In this document: positions 49,665 to 57,221 of the stretch, in pieces
Numbering within the stretch: the first letter of the stretch is position 1
How the letters are laid out: each line of letters begins with the position of its first letter
Assembly (NCBI RefSeq): GCF_000632715.1
Contig: NZ_BAWO01000034.1
Location: 1-57,221 of the forward strand
Length of the DNA: 57,221 nucleotides
Direction of reading: 5' to 3'
Source of the DNA: Parageobacillus caldoxylosilyticus NBRC 107762
Lineage (GTDB): Bacteria; Bacillota; Bacilli; Bacillales; Anoxybacillaceae
Notes under the pieces: generated by a model
What the model was told of the DNA's origin: nothing
What the model saw: the letters and a program-made list of their open reading frames with translations, nothing else
The model's database searches: none
Translations under genes and position numbers: made by a program

Positions 49665-50789
49665 ATGAAAAAGCAGCGAGTCGTCGTGAAAATCGGAAGC
49701 AGTTCATTAACGGACGCGAAAGGCGTTCTTTGCCACGAAAAACTTTTCGACCATGTCGAAGCGATCGCCTATATGAAACAATTAGGCCACGAAGTCATTT
49801 TGATTACATCGGGTGCGGTCGCTGCCGGATTTGGACCGCTCGGCTATCCGTCCCGGCCAACGACCACCGCGGGAAAACAAGCAGCGGCAGCGGTCGGGCA
49901 AGGGCTGCTGATGCAAGGCTATATTTCCGCGTTTAAACAGTTCGGTATTACGACCGGACAAATTTTATTAACAAGAGAAGACTTTTATAGCCGCGAACGG
50001 TTTCATAATTTATTTTCCACCATCACCACATTGCTGGAATGCGGAGTTTTGCCGATCATTAACGAAAACGACTCCGTGTCCGTCGAGGAATTGACATTTG
50101 GCGACAACGATATGCTTTCCGCCCTTGTCAGCGGCTTTTTGCACGCGGATGCGCTCATTATCTTAACCGATATTAACGGGTTGTATGATGATAATCCGAG
50201 AACAAATCCAAAGGCGAAAAAATACGCGTTTCTTCCGAATATTACCGATGAAATGATTGAAGCGGCGGGCGGCAGCGGCTCTGCGGTCGGAACCGGCGGC
50301 ATGAAATCAAAGCTTCTCGCCGCGCAAAAAGCGTTATCGTTTGGGGTAAGCGTGTTTGTCGGAACGGGTACAGGGAAAGAAAAACTTTTCGACATTTTGG
50401 AAGGAAAAGGAGACGGGACGTATATCGGCTCACCGTTCCACGGACATATGCAAATGCGCAAGCAATGGATTGCTTATCACGCACCTGTGGCTGGGAAAAT
50501 CGAAATTGACGAAGGAGCGGAAACCGCCCTATTGCAGCGTGGAAAAAGCTTGCTGCCCGCCGGTGTTACCGCCGTGTATGGCACGTTTTCCGCCATGGAT
50601 GTCGTTGAAGTCGTCAACCGAAAAGGAGCCGTCATCGGCCGCGGCCAAGTGTATTACTCCTCTGGCGATTTAGAACAAGTCAAAGGCCTTGCCAGCAATG
50701 AGGCAAGAAAATATTCGATTAACCATCGCCCTGAAGTGATCCACCGCGATAATTGGGTATCATTACGAAAGGAGAGTGTTATCAAATGA
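49665..50789 (+). CDS. proB: Glutamate 5-kinase (374 aa)
   Basis: An amino acid kinase domain ([53 protein letters not shown]) followed by a C-terminal PUA domain (about residues 280-360). It phosphorylates glutamate as the first step to proline. The ATG follows AAAGGAGG. The stop overlaps the proA start as ATGA. Expression is under the T-box, so it responds to uncharged proline tRNA; end-product inhibition is usual for the family. Confidence 0.92.
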   Translation: MKKQRVVVKIGSSSLTDAKGVLCHEKLFDHVEAIAYMKQLGHEVILITSGAVAAGFGPLGYPSRPTTTAGKQAAAAVGQGLLMQGYISAFKQFGITTGQILLTREDFYSRERFHNLFSTITTLLECGVLPIINENDSVSVEELTFGDNDMLSALVSGFLHADALIILTDINGLYDDNPRTNPKAKKYAFLPNITDEMIEAAGGSGSAVGTGGMKSKLLAAQKALSFGVSVFVGTGTGKEKLFDILEGKGDGTYIGSPFHGHMQMRKQWIAYHAPVAGKIEIDEGAETALLQRGKSLLPAGVTAVYGTFSAMDVVEVVNRKGAVIGRGQVYYSSGDLEQVKGLASNEARKYSINHRPEVIHRDNWVSLRKESVIK

Positions 50790-52027
50790 ACGAATTGCTT
50801 ACCAAAGCCAAGCGGCTGCAACAAGTAGCGAAAACGTTAGCCCTCCTGTCAGCGGAAGAAAAAAACGAAGCGTTAGCACGCATCGCCGAAGCGCTGATAA
50901 AACAAAAAGAATGGATTTTGCAAGAAAACGAAAAAGACGTTGCGCTCGGAAAAGAACAAGGACTTTCTCCTGCCTTAATCGACCGGTTGCAGCTAACCAG
51001 CGAACGAATCGACCAAATCGTCGACGGCGTCCGCCAAGTTGCGGGGCTTCCTGACCCAATCGGCGAAATCGTCGAAGAATGGACGCGGCCAAATGGACTG
51101 CGCATTCAAACGGTGCGCGTGCCGCTTGGCGTCATCGGCATGGTGTACGAAGCGCGGCCAAACGTCACCGTCGATGCCGCCAGCCTTTGCTTAAAAACGG
51201 GAAACGCCGTCTTATTGCGCGGCAGCTCCTCCGCGCTTCATTCGAACAAAGCACTCGTTTACGTCATGAAAGAGGCGCTTCGCGATACCGCCGTCCCTGC
51301 CGATGCCATCCAGCTTCTCGAAGACACCAGCCGGGAGGCGGCCCAGCAAATGTTTCGTTTAAACGGCTACTTAGACGTATTAATTCCGCGCGGCGGGGCA
51401 GGGCTGATTCGCTCCGTCATCGAAAACGCCACCGTGCCGGTGCTGGAGACCGGTGTCGGCAACTGCCATATTTTTATCGATGAATCGGCGCAAAAACAAA
51501 TGGCAATCGATATTGTATTGAACGCGAAATTGCAGCGTCCATCCGTTTGTAATGCGGTGGAAACGGTGTTAATCCATCAAAACTGGCCGTATATCAGCGA
51601 ACTCATCGAAACGCTTCATGCGCGCGGCGTCGAGCTGCGCGGCGATTCGCGACTTGCTTCATCGTATTCCTTTATCCAGCAGGCTACCAAAGCCGACTGG
51701 AGCACCGAATATTTGGCGCCGATTTTAGCCGTTAAACTCGTGCAAGACATCAAAGAAGCGGTCGACCATATTAACCGTTACGGCACGAAGCATTCGGAAG
51801 CGATTATTTCCGAACAAAACGACAACGTCCGCTTCTTTTTCCAAGCGATTGACGCCGCCGTGCTTTACCATAACGCCTCAACCCGCTTCACCGACGGCGA
51901 ACAGTTTGGCTACGGAGCGGAAATCGGCATTAGCACACAGAAGCTCCACGCCCGCGGCCCGATGGGATTGCGCGCGATCACGACGACCAAATCGCTCGTC
52001 TACGGCACGGGGCAAATCCGCTCTTAA
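50786..52027 (+). CDS. proA: Gamma-glutamyl phosphate reductase (413 aa)
   Basis: An ALDH-superfamily reductase with [44 protein letters not shown] and the catalytic Cys in [15 protein letters not shown]. It reduces glutamyl phosphate to glutamate semialdehyde, which cyclises towards proline. The ATG at 50786 overlaps the proB stop; the earlier GTG/ATG at 50753 lies within proB. proC or proI is not adjacent. Confidence 0.92.
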   Translation: MNELLTKAKRLQQVAKTLALLSAEEKNEALARIAEALIKQKEWILQENEKDVALGKEQGLSPALIDRLQLTSERIDQIVDGVRQVAGLPDPIGEIVEEWTRPNGLRIQTVRVPLGVIGMVYEARPNVTVDAASLCLKTGNAVLLRGSSSALHSNKALVYVMKEALRDTAVPADAIQLLEDTSREAAQQMFRLNGYLDVLIPRGGAGLIRSVIENATVPVLETGVGNCHIFIDESAQKQMAIDIVLNAKLQRPSVCNAVETVLIHQNWPYISELIETLHARGVELRGDSRLASSYSFIQQATKADWSTEYLAPILAVKLVQDIKEAVDHINRYGTKHSEAIISEQNDNVRFFFQAIDAAVLYHNASTRFTDGEQFGYGAEIGISTQKLHARGPMGLRAITTTKSLVYGTGQIRS

Positions 52028-52034
52028 CACGGAA

Positions 52035-52066
52035 AAAGCCGAATCCAACGCGATGGATTCGGCTTT
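52035..52066 (+). terminator. Intrinsic terminator of proBA
   Basis: A perfect 13-bp stem (AAAGCCGAATCCA with TGGATTCGGCTTT) and a 6-nt loop just after the proA stop. The T-tail is short. Confidence 0.75.
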
Positions 52067-52398
52067 GACTCTGCCATTTTGACGTTCGCATAAGCCGCAA
52101 GGCCACATGCCCAATGACGGCAAGCGGGAAAATAACCATCGTATCAGGATGATCAATCATACTTCCAGCCGTTGCGGCAATGCCAACGATCATATTATAA
52201 TTTCCCCATCATTCCCGTCAGTTTTTCTTGATCACGAATGCACCGCTAATGGTATCCGGACAAGTAACCACATATATTTTTCCCAAACAAAAATACATTT
52301 GCATGGTGCTTTTCCTTTTTGTCTTTGTTCATCCGATTTGGAATATCAAACGCCTAACTAATAGAACATTGATGTACGAGAAACTTTGTACACCCATG
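52067..52398. other. Intergenic region, possibly with a minus-strand gene remnant
   Basis: A minus-strand frame from 52193 reads MIVGIAATAGSMIDHPDTM and then VIFPLAVIGHVALRLMR, a hydrophobic stretch that could be the end of a lost membrane protein; it runs into the proA terminator and has no clear start signal. The rest of the region shows nothing I can support. Confidence 0.2.
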
Positions 52399-52782
52399 TT
52401 AGGAATGGGACGGTTTCGAGGCAAACACCCAAAAGCGGCTGCCGGCAAAATTGACAGCAATTCCTCCCAACGTCGCGATCAGTTTTCCGGCAAACAGCGG
52501 CCAGTGCCCAACGTCCCGGCAGAGAAAAAGCAGAAGAAGCGTCACCGCCAGCGACAGCACATTGACGATCATAAAACGCAAAAACTCTCCGATGTTCGCT
52601 TTTTGTTTCACTTGAAACGTCCACATCCGGTTCCATACATAGCTGTTGACCACGCCGGCGGTATAAGAGCATACTTGCGCCAATAGCGCAGTAACACCAA
52701 ACGAGGTAAGAAGAAAAAAGACAATAAAGTCCACGAACGTATTTCCGACCCCGACAAGGCAAAAGCGCCATAACATTCGCAT
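52399..52782 (-). CDS. GtrA-family membrane protein (127 aa)
   Basis: Four predicted membrane helices in the GtrA pattern: RFCLVGVGNTFVDFIVFFLL, then QVCSYTAGVVNSYVWNRMWTF, and a final AVNFAGSRFWVF. GtrA proteins are thought to flip or pass lipid-linked sugars made by a neighbouring GT2 enzyme. The ATG at 52782, ten bases after the glycosyltransferase stop, is the likely start; the ribosome binding site is weak, so coupling to the upstream gene is probable. Confidence 0.82.
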   Translation of the reverse strand: MRMLWRFCLVGVGNTFVDFIVFFLLTSFGVTALLAQVCSYTAGVVNSYVWNRMWTFQVKQKANIGEFLRFMIVNVLSLAVTLLLLFLCRDVGHWPLFAGKLIATLGGIAVNFAGSRFWVFASKPSHS

Positions 52783-52792
52783 GTTTTCTCGT

Positions 52793-53761
52793 TCATTCCA
52801 TATAAAACGGTACTTTTTCATATTCATATTTTGTTCCGACTCCCCATGTATCTTTGACGATATATAGCGGGCGCTGCTTTACTTCATCATAGATACGGCC
52901 GATATATTCTCCCATCATGCCAAGCATCATAAACATAACGCCGTTGCACAATAAGGTCGCCATGAAAAGCGACGCCCATCCCGCCACCGTCGAATGCGTA
53001 AATAGCTTTAAATATAAAGTGATGATGATGCCAATCACGCTTGAGGCAGAAAGGAAAAAGCCTAACAAACTGGCGAACTTCAATGGTTTATACGAAAACG
53101 AAGTGATTCCGTCGAGCGAAAAGCGAATCATTTTCTTGAGCGGATACTTCGTCTCCCCGGCAAACCGCTCCTCCCGCTCATATTCCACGGCTGTCTGCTT
53201 GAATCCGACCCAGCTTACGAGCCCACGGACAAAGCGGCTCCGCTCTCTCATATAGACTAACTGATCGCGCACTTTCCGGTCAATAAGGCGGAAATCGCCG
53301 GTATCAACAGGAATGTCGATTTCGGTCGCCGCCCGCAGCACCCGGTAAAACAGATAGGCGGTAACCTTTTTAAACATCGTTTCTCCTTTTCGTTTCACGC
53401 GCTTCGCATAAACAACGTCATACCCTTCTTTCCATTTGTCAATCATGTCTAAAATTAATTCAGGCGGATCTTGCAAATCGGCGTCAATAATGACGATCGC
53501 TTTTCCCGCCGCATAATCCATTCCAGCCGTAATCGCGATTTGGTGGCCAAAGTTGCGGGAAAAATCTACATATTTGACCGTTTCGTCTTTCACGGCAAGT
53601 TCTTTTAAAATGTCGATGGTTTCATCTTCGCTGCCGTCGTTGACAAACAACAGTTCATACGGCCCATCGGTTTGTTCCATCACGCGCTTTAGCCGGCGGT
53701 ACGTTTCGCGAATGACAAGCGCCTCATTATAGACCGGAATCACTATGGAATACTTTACCAT
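52793..53761 (-). CDS. Glycosyltransferase family 2, dolichol-phosphate-mannose-synthase-like with membrane anchor (322 aa)
   Basis: The GT2 domain has VIPVYNEALVIRETYRRL, LLFVNDGSEDETIDIL, DFSRNFGHQIAITAGMDYA and the metal site IIDADLQDPPEL. Two membrane helices follow (about 232-253 and 266-287). It should make a polyprenyl-phosphate sugar for the GT39 enzyme encoded upstream. The order GT39, GT2, GtrA resembles ykcB-ykcC of B. subtilis. Confidence 0.87.
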   Translation of the reverse strand: MVKYSIVIPVYNEALVIRETYRRLKRVMEQTDGPYELLFVNDGSEDETIDILKELAVKDETVKYVDFSRNFGHQIAITAGMDYAAGKAIVIIDADLQDPPELILDMIDKWKEGYDVVYAKRVKRKGETMFKKVTAYLFYRVLRAATEIDIPVDTGDFRLIDRKVRDQLVYMRERSRFVRGLVSWVGFKQTAVEYEREERFAGETKYPLKKMIRFSLDGITSFSYKPLKFASLLGFFLSASSVIGIIITLYLKLFTHSTVAGWASLFMATLLCNGVMFMMLGMMGEYIGRIYDEVKQRPLYIVKDTWGVGTKYEYEKVPFYME

Positions 53762-53774
53762 ACATCAACCCCTC

Positions 53775-55787
53775 CTATCCTTCATATTTGTAAAGCTTCA
53801 CACCGCGCTCCATCGGCGACGGCATTCCATTCCGTTCGCTCCGGCGCGCCGCTGTTGCCGCATTCGTTTGCCACTCCGCTTGCGGCACTTCTTGACAATG
53901 CGTCTGAATCCACTGAATCAGCTCGCTGTTTCCTTCGCCGCCTCCGCCAAATCCGGAGATAAGAAAATATTTCACTTCGCCATTTCTCACCATTTTCGCT
54001 AATTGTTCCGTTGTCAGCACCGGATCCGTCCCTAAAAATCCGCCCATCGCCATGACTGCTTTATCCGTCTTTAGCATCAGCTCGGCCGCCGTATTAGCGC
54101 GGATAGTTGCCGCCAAATATTTTTCCCCGTTATAATGCTTTTCCAGATAAGCAAGCAAATCCGCATGGACTTCTCTTTCCTCCCTATCTCCGAAAACGCG
54201 CTGTCCGTATTCGTTTGGACGCTTTAAATCCGGTCCGGCGTACGGAAGCGTGCTATTGCCTCCATACAATAGCGGGGTGAGCGACCAATAAAACGGCATG
54301 ACAAGAAGTCCAAACAAGCTGGCTATTTTCAAATAGCGCGCCGCTTTCCTTTGCTGGCGAAATGCGATGAGAAAACAAAACATGGCCAGTCCATAGAGCG
54401 CAATCGACAGCGGCCAAATGCTTGATAATGAAGAGCTGTATTGAAATACAATATACGATTCGAACAAAAGCGTCATAAGCAGCGCGCATGGAAACAGCCA
54501 TTGCCAAAAGCCGCTCTGTTCCTTGTAAAACTGCCACAAAAGCTCGCTTCCGACCGCGACCAGCACAGCGATCGCCGGCGCCATCATGCTTAAATAATAA
54601 CGGTGATAAAATCCGGCTACGCTAAAAAACACGGCCATCGGCACGAGCCAGGCGAACCAAAACAGCATAAATTGATGAAACGGCGTGAACGCCCGCTGCC
54701 GGCGGATCGACGCGAACAACCCAATCGCGGCAAACAGCACAAACGGCAGAAGCCAGCTGATTTGTCCGGCTAACTGTTGCTGAAATAGGCGGAACAAACC
54801 TGGATCTCCCGTCTCTCCTTTTCCGATTCCCCCCATTCCGCCAGGAGGCCGCCCGTCGTTCGGGAAATTTGGCCGGCTATGTAGCGGATCGTTTGGATGA
54901 TCAGAAAGCGATGAAGGAGAAGATTCGTTTGCGGAACGATTCGTTGGTCCATTTCCACCTTGTAATACAATATCGCCGTGCATGGCCCGCTTCCCGCCCG
55001 GCCCCGCCGCTCCTGTTAAACGGTCGATCCCATTATAGCCAAGCGCCAGCTCGAGCACCGAATTCGTTTGACTGCTGCCGATATACGGACGTTTATCTTT
55101 CGGAATCGCGTCGACGATGACCGCATAGGAAAGCGAAACAGCCAAGACGACGACCGTAGCGGCCGTTAAATGCCAAAGCCGCTTTTTCCAGGACGCTTTT
55201 CCTGCCAGCCAATAGAACAAATAAAACGCCGGCAGCACCATATACGCCTGCAGCATTTTCATGTTAAAGCCCACGCCCACGAGCGCAAAGCTAACGAGCA
55301 GCCACGAAACCCGCTGTTTCCGTACGGCTTTCATCAATGCCCATGACGCCGCCAACAAGGTGAAAATTAAGATCGCATCAATATTGTTCGTGCGCGCCAC
55401 CGCCACAAAAATAGGGGTACAAGCGAAAATCAGACTCGACCATCTAGCGGCCGCCTTGCCGGCAAATGGCCTGACAATAAAATAAATCAGCAGCGTCGAA
55501 CCGACGCCAGCGAGCGCTTCCGGAAGCAGGACACCCCAGTCGCTTACACCAAAGATGGCCACGCTTAACGCTTGAAACCATAACGCGACAGGCGGCTTGT
55601 CAACGGTAATAAATCCTTCTGGATCAAGCGATGCGAAGAAAAACGCCTTCCAGTTCGCCGTCATGCTTTTCGCCGCCGCGGTATAATATACATTTGACCC
55701 TGCATTGCCGATATGATAGAAATTGAAAAAAATAGATAGAAGGACAATGACAAGCAGCCATCCATCCACCCGCCTGATCGATTTCAT
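53775..55787 (-). CDS. Glycosyltransferase family 39, ArnT/PMT-like (670 aa)
   Basis: A large protein with about 10-12 membrane helices. The family catalytic region is SLDPEGFITVDKPPVALWFQALSVAIFG, with the DKPP motif in the first extracytoplasmic loop; ARTNNIDAILIFTLLAASWALM follows. A Gly/Asn/Pro-rich low-complexity loop (about residues 285-340) and a C-terminal extracellular domain of about 140 residues complete it. It moves a sugar from the polyprenyl carrier made by the GT2 neighbour to a cell-surface acceptor. The start at 55787 is preceded by GGAAGGAAG. Confidence 0.85.
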   Translation of the reverse strand: MKSIRRVDGWLLVIVLLSIFFNFYHIGNAGSNVYYTAAAKSMTANWKAFFFASLDPEGFITVDKPPVALWFQALSVAIFGVSDWGVLLPEALAGVGSTLLIYFIVRPFAGKAAARWSSLIFACTPIFVAVARTNNIDAILIFTLLAASWALMKAVRKQRVSWLLVSFALVGVGFNMKMLQAYMVLPAFYLFYWLAGKASWKKRLWHLTAATVVVLAVSLSYAVIVDAIPKDKRPYIGSSQTNSVLELALGYNGIDRLTGAAGPGGKRAMHGDIVLQGGNGPTNRSANESSPSSLSDHPNDPLHSRPNFPNDGRPPGGMGGIGKGETGDPGLFRLFQQQLAGQISWLLPFVLFAAIGLFASIRRQRAFTPFHQFMLFWFAWLVPMAVFFSVAGFYHRYYLSMMAPAIAVLVAVGSELLWQFYKEQSGFWQWLFPCALLMTLLFESYIVFQYSSSLSSIWPLSIALYGLAMFCFLIAFRQQRKAARYLKIASLFGLLVMPFYWSLTPLLYGGNSTLPYAGPDLKRPNEYGQRVFGDREEREVHADLLAYLEKHYNGEKYLAATIRANTAAELMLKTDKAVMAMGGFLGTDPVLTTEQLAKMVRNGEVKYFLISGFGGGGEGNSELIQWIQTHCQEVPQAEWQTNAATAARRSERNGMPSPMERGVKLYKYEG

Positions 55788-55980
55788 CTTCCTTCCCACT
55801 CCCTTTCTTGATTCGCCACCTCTTCTTTTACGTGTTTCCAACATACAACAGGACGGTGAAAATTGAGTGAAAAAGCTCATTCGCCGCATACGCTGATTCG
55901 AGTTACATACCAACATATCAAAATAAAAATAGATGTTCCTTTTCTACTTTGCTTTTATAGGAGAAGGAGGAGGGGAGAGA

Positions 55981-56295
55981 ATGGAACAAGAAGCCATGCT
56001 AAAAGAAATTTTGAAGGCATTGGAACTGCATTCTGGCCATATTCATGCAGAAATTCAACAAATGAGCAGCCAGCTTAGAGCGGAAATGCAAGAGGTGGGT
56101 AACCAACTTAGAACAGAAATGCGAGAGATGGTCGGAAAACTAGAAGAAAAAATGGATAAGCGATTTAATCAGTTGGAAACAAAAGTAGACAGCCTGCGCA
56201 TCGAACTGTCAGAAACACAGGAAACGGTCGATTTTCTCTCAAGCAAAACGCTCCAGCATGAACGGAAAATCCGCGAGTTATATCGGCAGCAATAA
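55981..56295 (+). CDS. Coiled-coil protein of unknown function (104 aa)
   Basis: Almost the whole protein is heptad-rich helix: AEIQQMSSQLRAEMQEVGNQLRTEMREMVGKLEEKMDKRFNQLETKVDSLR and a second run ETQETVDFLSSKTLQHERKIREL. It resembles small cytoplasmic coiled-coil proteins common in Bacillaceae; no catalytic motif. GGAGGAGGGGAG gives a very strong ribosome binding site for the ATG at 55981. It stands alone, divergent from the GT39 gene. Confidence 0.7.
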   Translation: MEQEAMLKEILKALELHSGHIHAEIQQMSSQLRAEMQEVGNQLRTEMREMVGKLEEKMDKRFNQLETKVDSLRIELSETQETVDFLSSKTLQHERKIRELYRQQ

Positions 56296-56340
56296 TCTTT
56301 TTACTTCCTCTCCCGTTGTCTGCCTATCTATTTTTCCCAT

Positions 56341-56368
56341 AAAAAAACAAGCCCGCCATTTGCGGACT
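56341..56368 (-). terminator. Intrinsic terminator of the shikimate kinase gene
   Basis: AGTCCGC pairs with GCGGGCT (one G-T pair) around a 5-nt loop, followed by TGTTTTTTT on the minus strand. Confidence 0.7.
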
Positions 56369-56471
56369 CGCCGTTTCTCATTACAATAAATAAGCTGTTC
56401 GATCTTTAATTAAGCCGTCTGTCTGTACAACAGCTACCGCTCAGCGGAATCGCATGGGAACAAACTCGCTG

Positions 56472-57035
56472 TTACTCATTTGGTTCGTACACTTCCCATG
56501 TCCATTTGATCGATTCCACGATTTCGTTTGCTACTGTTTCCGGATCAAGGTTGTTCGTTAACACACGGGAATTGTGGATGGAGTAGGCGTTTCTTCGCTG
56601 GAAAAATAATTGTTCGATTTCCTCTAATGTTTTATTCTTTAGCACAGGACGATTATCGACAATTAACGGAAGGCGCTCTTTCCAACACTCCCATGACAAA
56701 TCTAAAAAGAAGACAATACAATGGGATAAACAAGCGTTTCTTACTTCCTCTTGCAAATACGCGCCTCCCCCGAGGGAAAGAATTTTTAAGCGGGTGTTCG
56801 TGCAAAGATCAACGATCAGTTCCCTCTCCACTTTTCGAAAATAGTCTTCTCCCATTTGTTCAAAAATGGCCGGAATCGACATTTGATGCCGTTTCTCGAT
56901 TTCCTGATCTACATCAATAAAGTCACGATACAGCTTTTTCGCTACAAGCTGGCCAATCGTTGTTTTTCCTACTCCCATAAAACCGATTAACACTATATTT
57001 CTTTCCCGAAGCGGAATGTTACAATATGTCCCCAT
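56472..57035 (-). CDS. aroK: Shikimate kinase (187 aa)
   Basis: A P-loop kinase with Walker A GFMGVGKTT, the substrate Asp in FIDVDQEIE, the Arg in FRKVEREL, the GGG loop SLGGGAYL, the lid Arg in DNRPVL and RRNAY near the end. It phosphorylates shikimate in aromatic amino acid synthesis. It starts 15 bases after the stop of a LacI-type regulator gene and may be transcribed with it, an unusual partner. Confidence 0.85.
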   Translation of the reverse strand: MGTYCNIPLRERNIVLIGFMGVGKTTIGQLVAKKLYRDFIDVDQEIEKRHQMSIPAIFEQMGEDYFRKVERELIVDLCTNTRLKILSLGGGAYLQEEVRNACLSHCIVFFLDLSWECWKERLPLIVDNRPVLKNKTLEEIEQLFFQRRNAYSIHNSRVLTNNLDPETVANEIVESIKWTWEVYEPNE

Positions 57036-57050
57036 ATCAGCGCCCTTCCT

Positions 57051-57221
57051 TTAAAACAGATCATGAAAATGAGATGAACTCGACTGCCGCACGACAAGCT
57101 CCGGCTGTAAAATAAGCCGTTTCGGTTCACTTATTTCGCCTGTCATGCGTTGATGCAAAATATCAGCCGCATGAATGCCGATTTTTTCAGGAAACGCCGC
57201 AATCGTGGTTAAAGGAGCATT
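57051..57221 (-). CDS. C-terminal part of a LacI-family regulator (cut by window end)
   Basis: Only the last 56 codons are inside the window; the gene continues past 57221. The frame reads APLTTIAAFPEKIGIHAADIL, then RLILQPELVVRQSS, the usual end of LacI/GalR regulators (sugar-binding subdomain followed by the ILxPELVVRxS signature). The operator and ligand cannot be judged. Confidence 0.8.
   Translation of the reverse strand, partial: NAPLTTIAAFPEKIGIHAADILHQRMTGEISEPKRLILQPELVVRQSSSSHFHDLF

Noticed and set aside
51978-52193. Possible small membrane protein after proA on the minus strand
   Set aside because: It runs across the proA terminator and has no good start signal. Kept only as a possible remnant in the intergenic entry.
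1-57221. CRISPR arrays, tRNA or rRNA genes
   Set aside because: No regularly spaced repeats and no tRNA- or rRNA-like sequence were seen on either strand by eye.

Overview
Organism. The window looks like chromosome of a thermophilic, endospore-forming Bacillaceae, most likely Geobacillus or Parageobacillus. It carries a minor small acid-soluble spore protein (SspH), a Bacillus-type T-box leader in front of proBA, strong AGGAGG ribosome binding sites, frequent TTG/GTG starts, and proteins that read as Geobacillus-like. This assignment rests on family recognition, not on a database search.

Layout. 0-3 kb is a mosaic of small secreted or membrane ORFs, a MaoC hydratase and several decayed genes, with sspH in the middle. 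3-6.3 kb holds an orphan sensor histidine kinase and a divergent APC amino-acid permease. 6.3-8.7 kb holds msrB and IS3 remnants next to a polymorphic toxin/immunity module of the WXG100/pre-toxin type. 9-13 kb is a PTS locus for ascorbate-type sugars (IIC, IIB and a PRD activator with a fused IIA). 13-19.6 kb is a hydantoinase/oxoprolinase operon with an XRE-cupin regulator, a broken cupin gene and an NCS1 permease. 20-46 kb is a large aromatic catabolism block. 46.9-57 kb is ordinary chromosome: ilvD, a VanZ-like protein, T-box-proBA, a YkcB/YkcC-like glycosyltransferase set with GtrA, a coiled-coil protein, shikimate kinase and the tail of a LacI-type regulator.

The main system is in 20-46.6 kb. 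Reading right to left on the minus strand it contains: an alcohol dehydrogenase/aldehyde dehydrogenase pair; a PaaI thioesterase; PaaK; the epoxidase subunits PaaA, B, C, D; an EthD-like protein; PaaF and PaaG; a stand-alone aldehyde dehydrogenase; PaaH; PaaJ; a third crotonase; the PaaX repressor; a NMO-like flavoprotein; a TrpX-type ABC importer; and a phenylalanine dehydrogenase followed directly by a full E1alpha/E1beta/E2/E3 2-oxoacid dehydrogenase complex. The simplest reading is uptake of phenylalanine, oxidative deamination to phenylpyruvate, direct oxidative decarboxylation to phenylacetyl-CoA, then the aerobic CoA-bound ring-epoxidation route to acetyl-CoA and succinyl-CoA. No PaaE reductase and no PaaZ fusion are present in the window.

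A shared DNA motif supports this as one regulon. ACGT-N7-ACGT (two half-sites exactly 11 bp apart, usually ACGTT-N5-AACGT) lies upstream of phenylalanine dehydrogenase, the ABC importer, paaX, paaA, paaK, paaI and the alcohol dehydrogenase operon. I propose it as the PaaX operator. Three of these promoters also share a near-identical TTGACA-N17-TATTTT core, as if a promoter module had been copied.

Decay is a second theme. Degenerate partial copies of the PTS locus lie at about 2.1-2.9 kb and 19.9 kb, either side of the intact copy. Remnants of a sugar ABC permease, msrB, an IS3 transposase and a cupin gene also lie within the first 20 kb.
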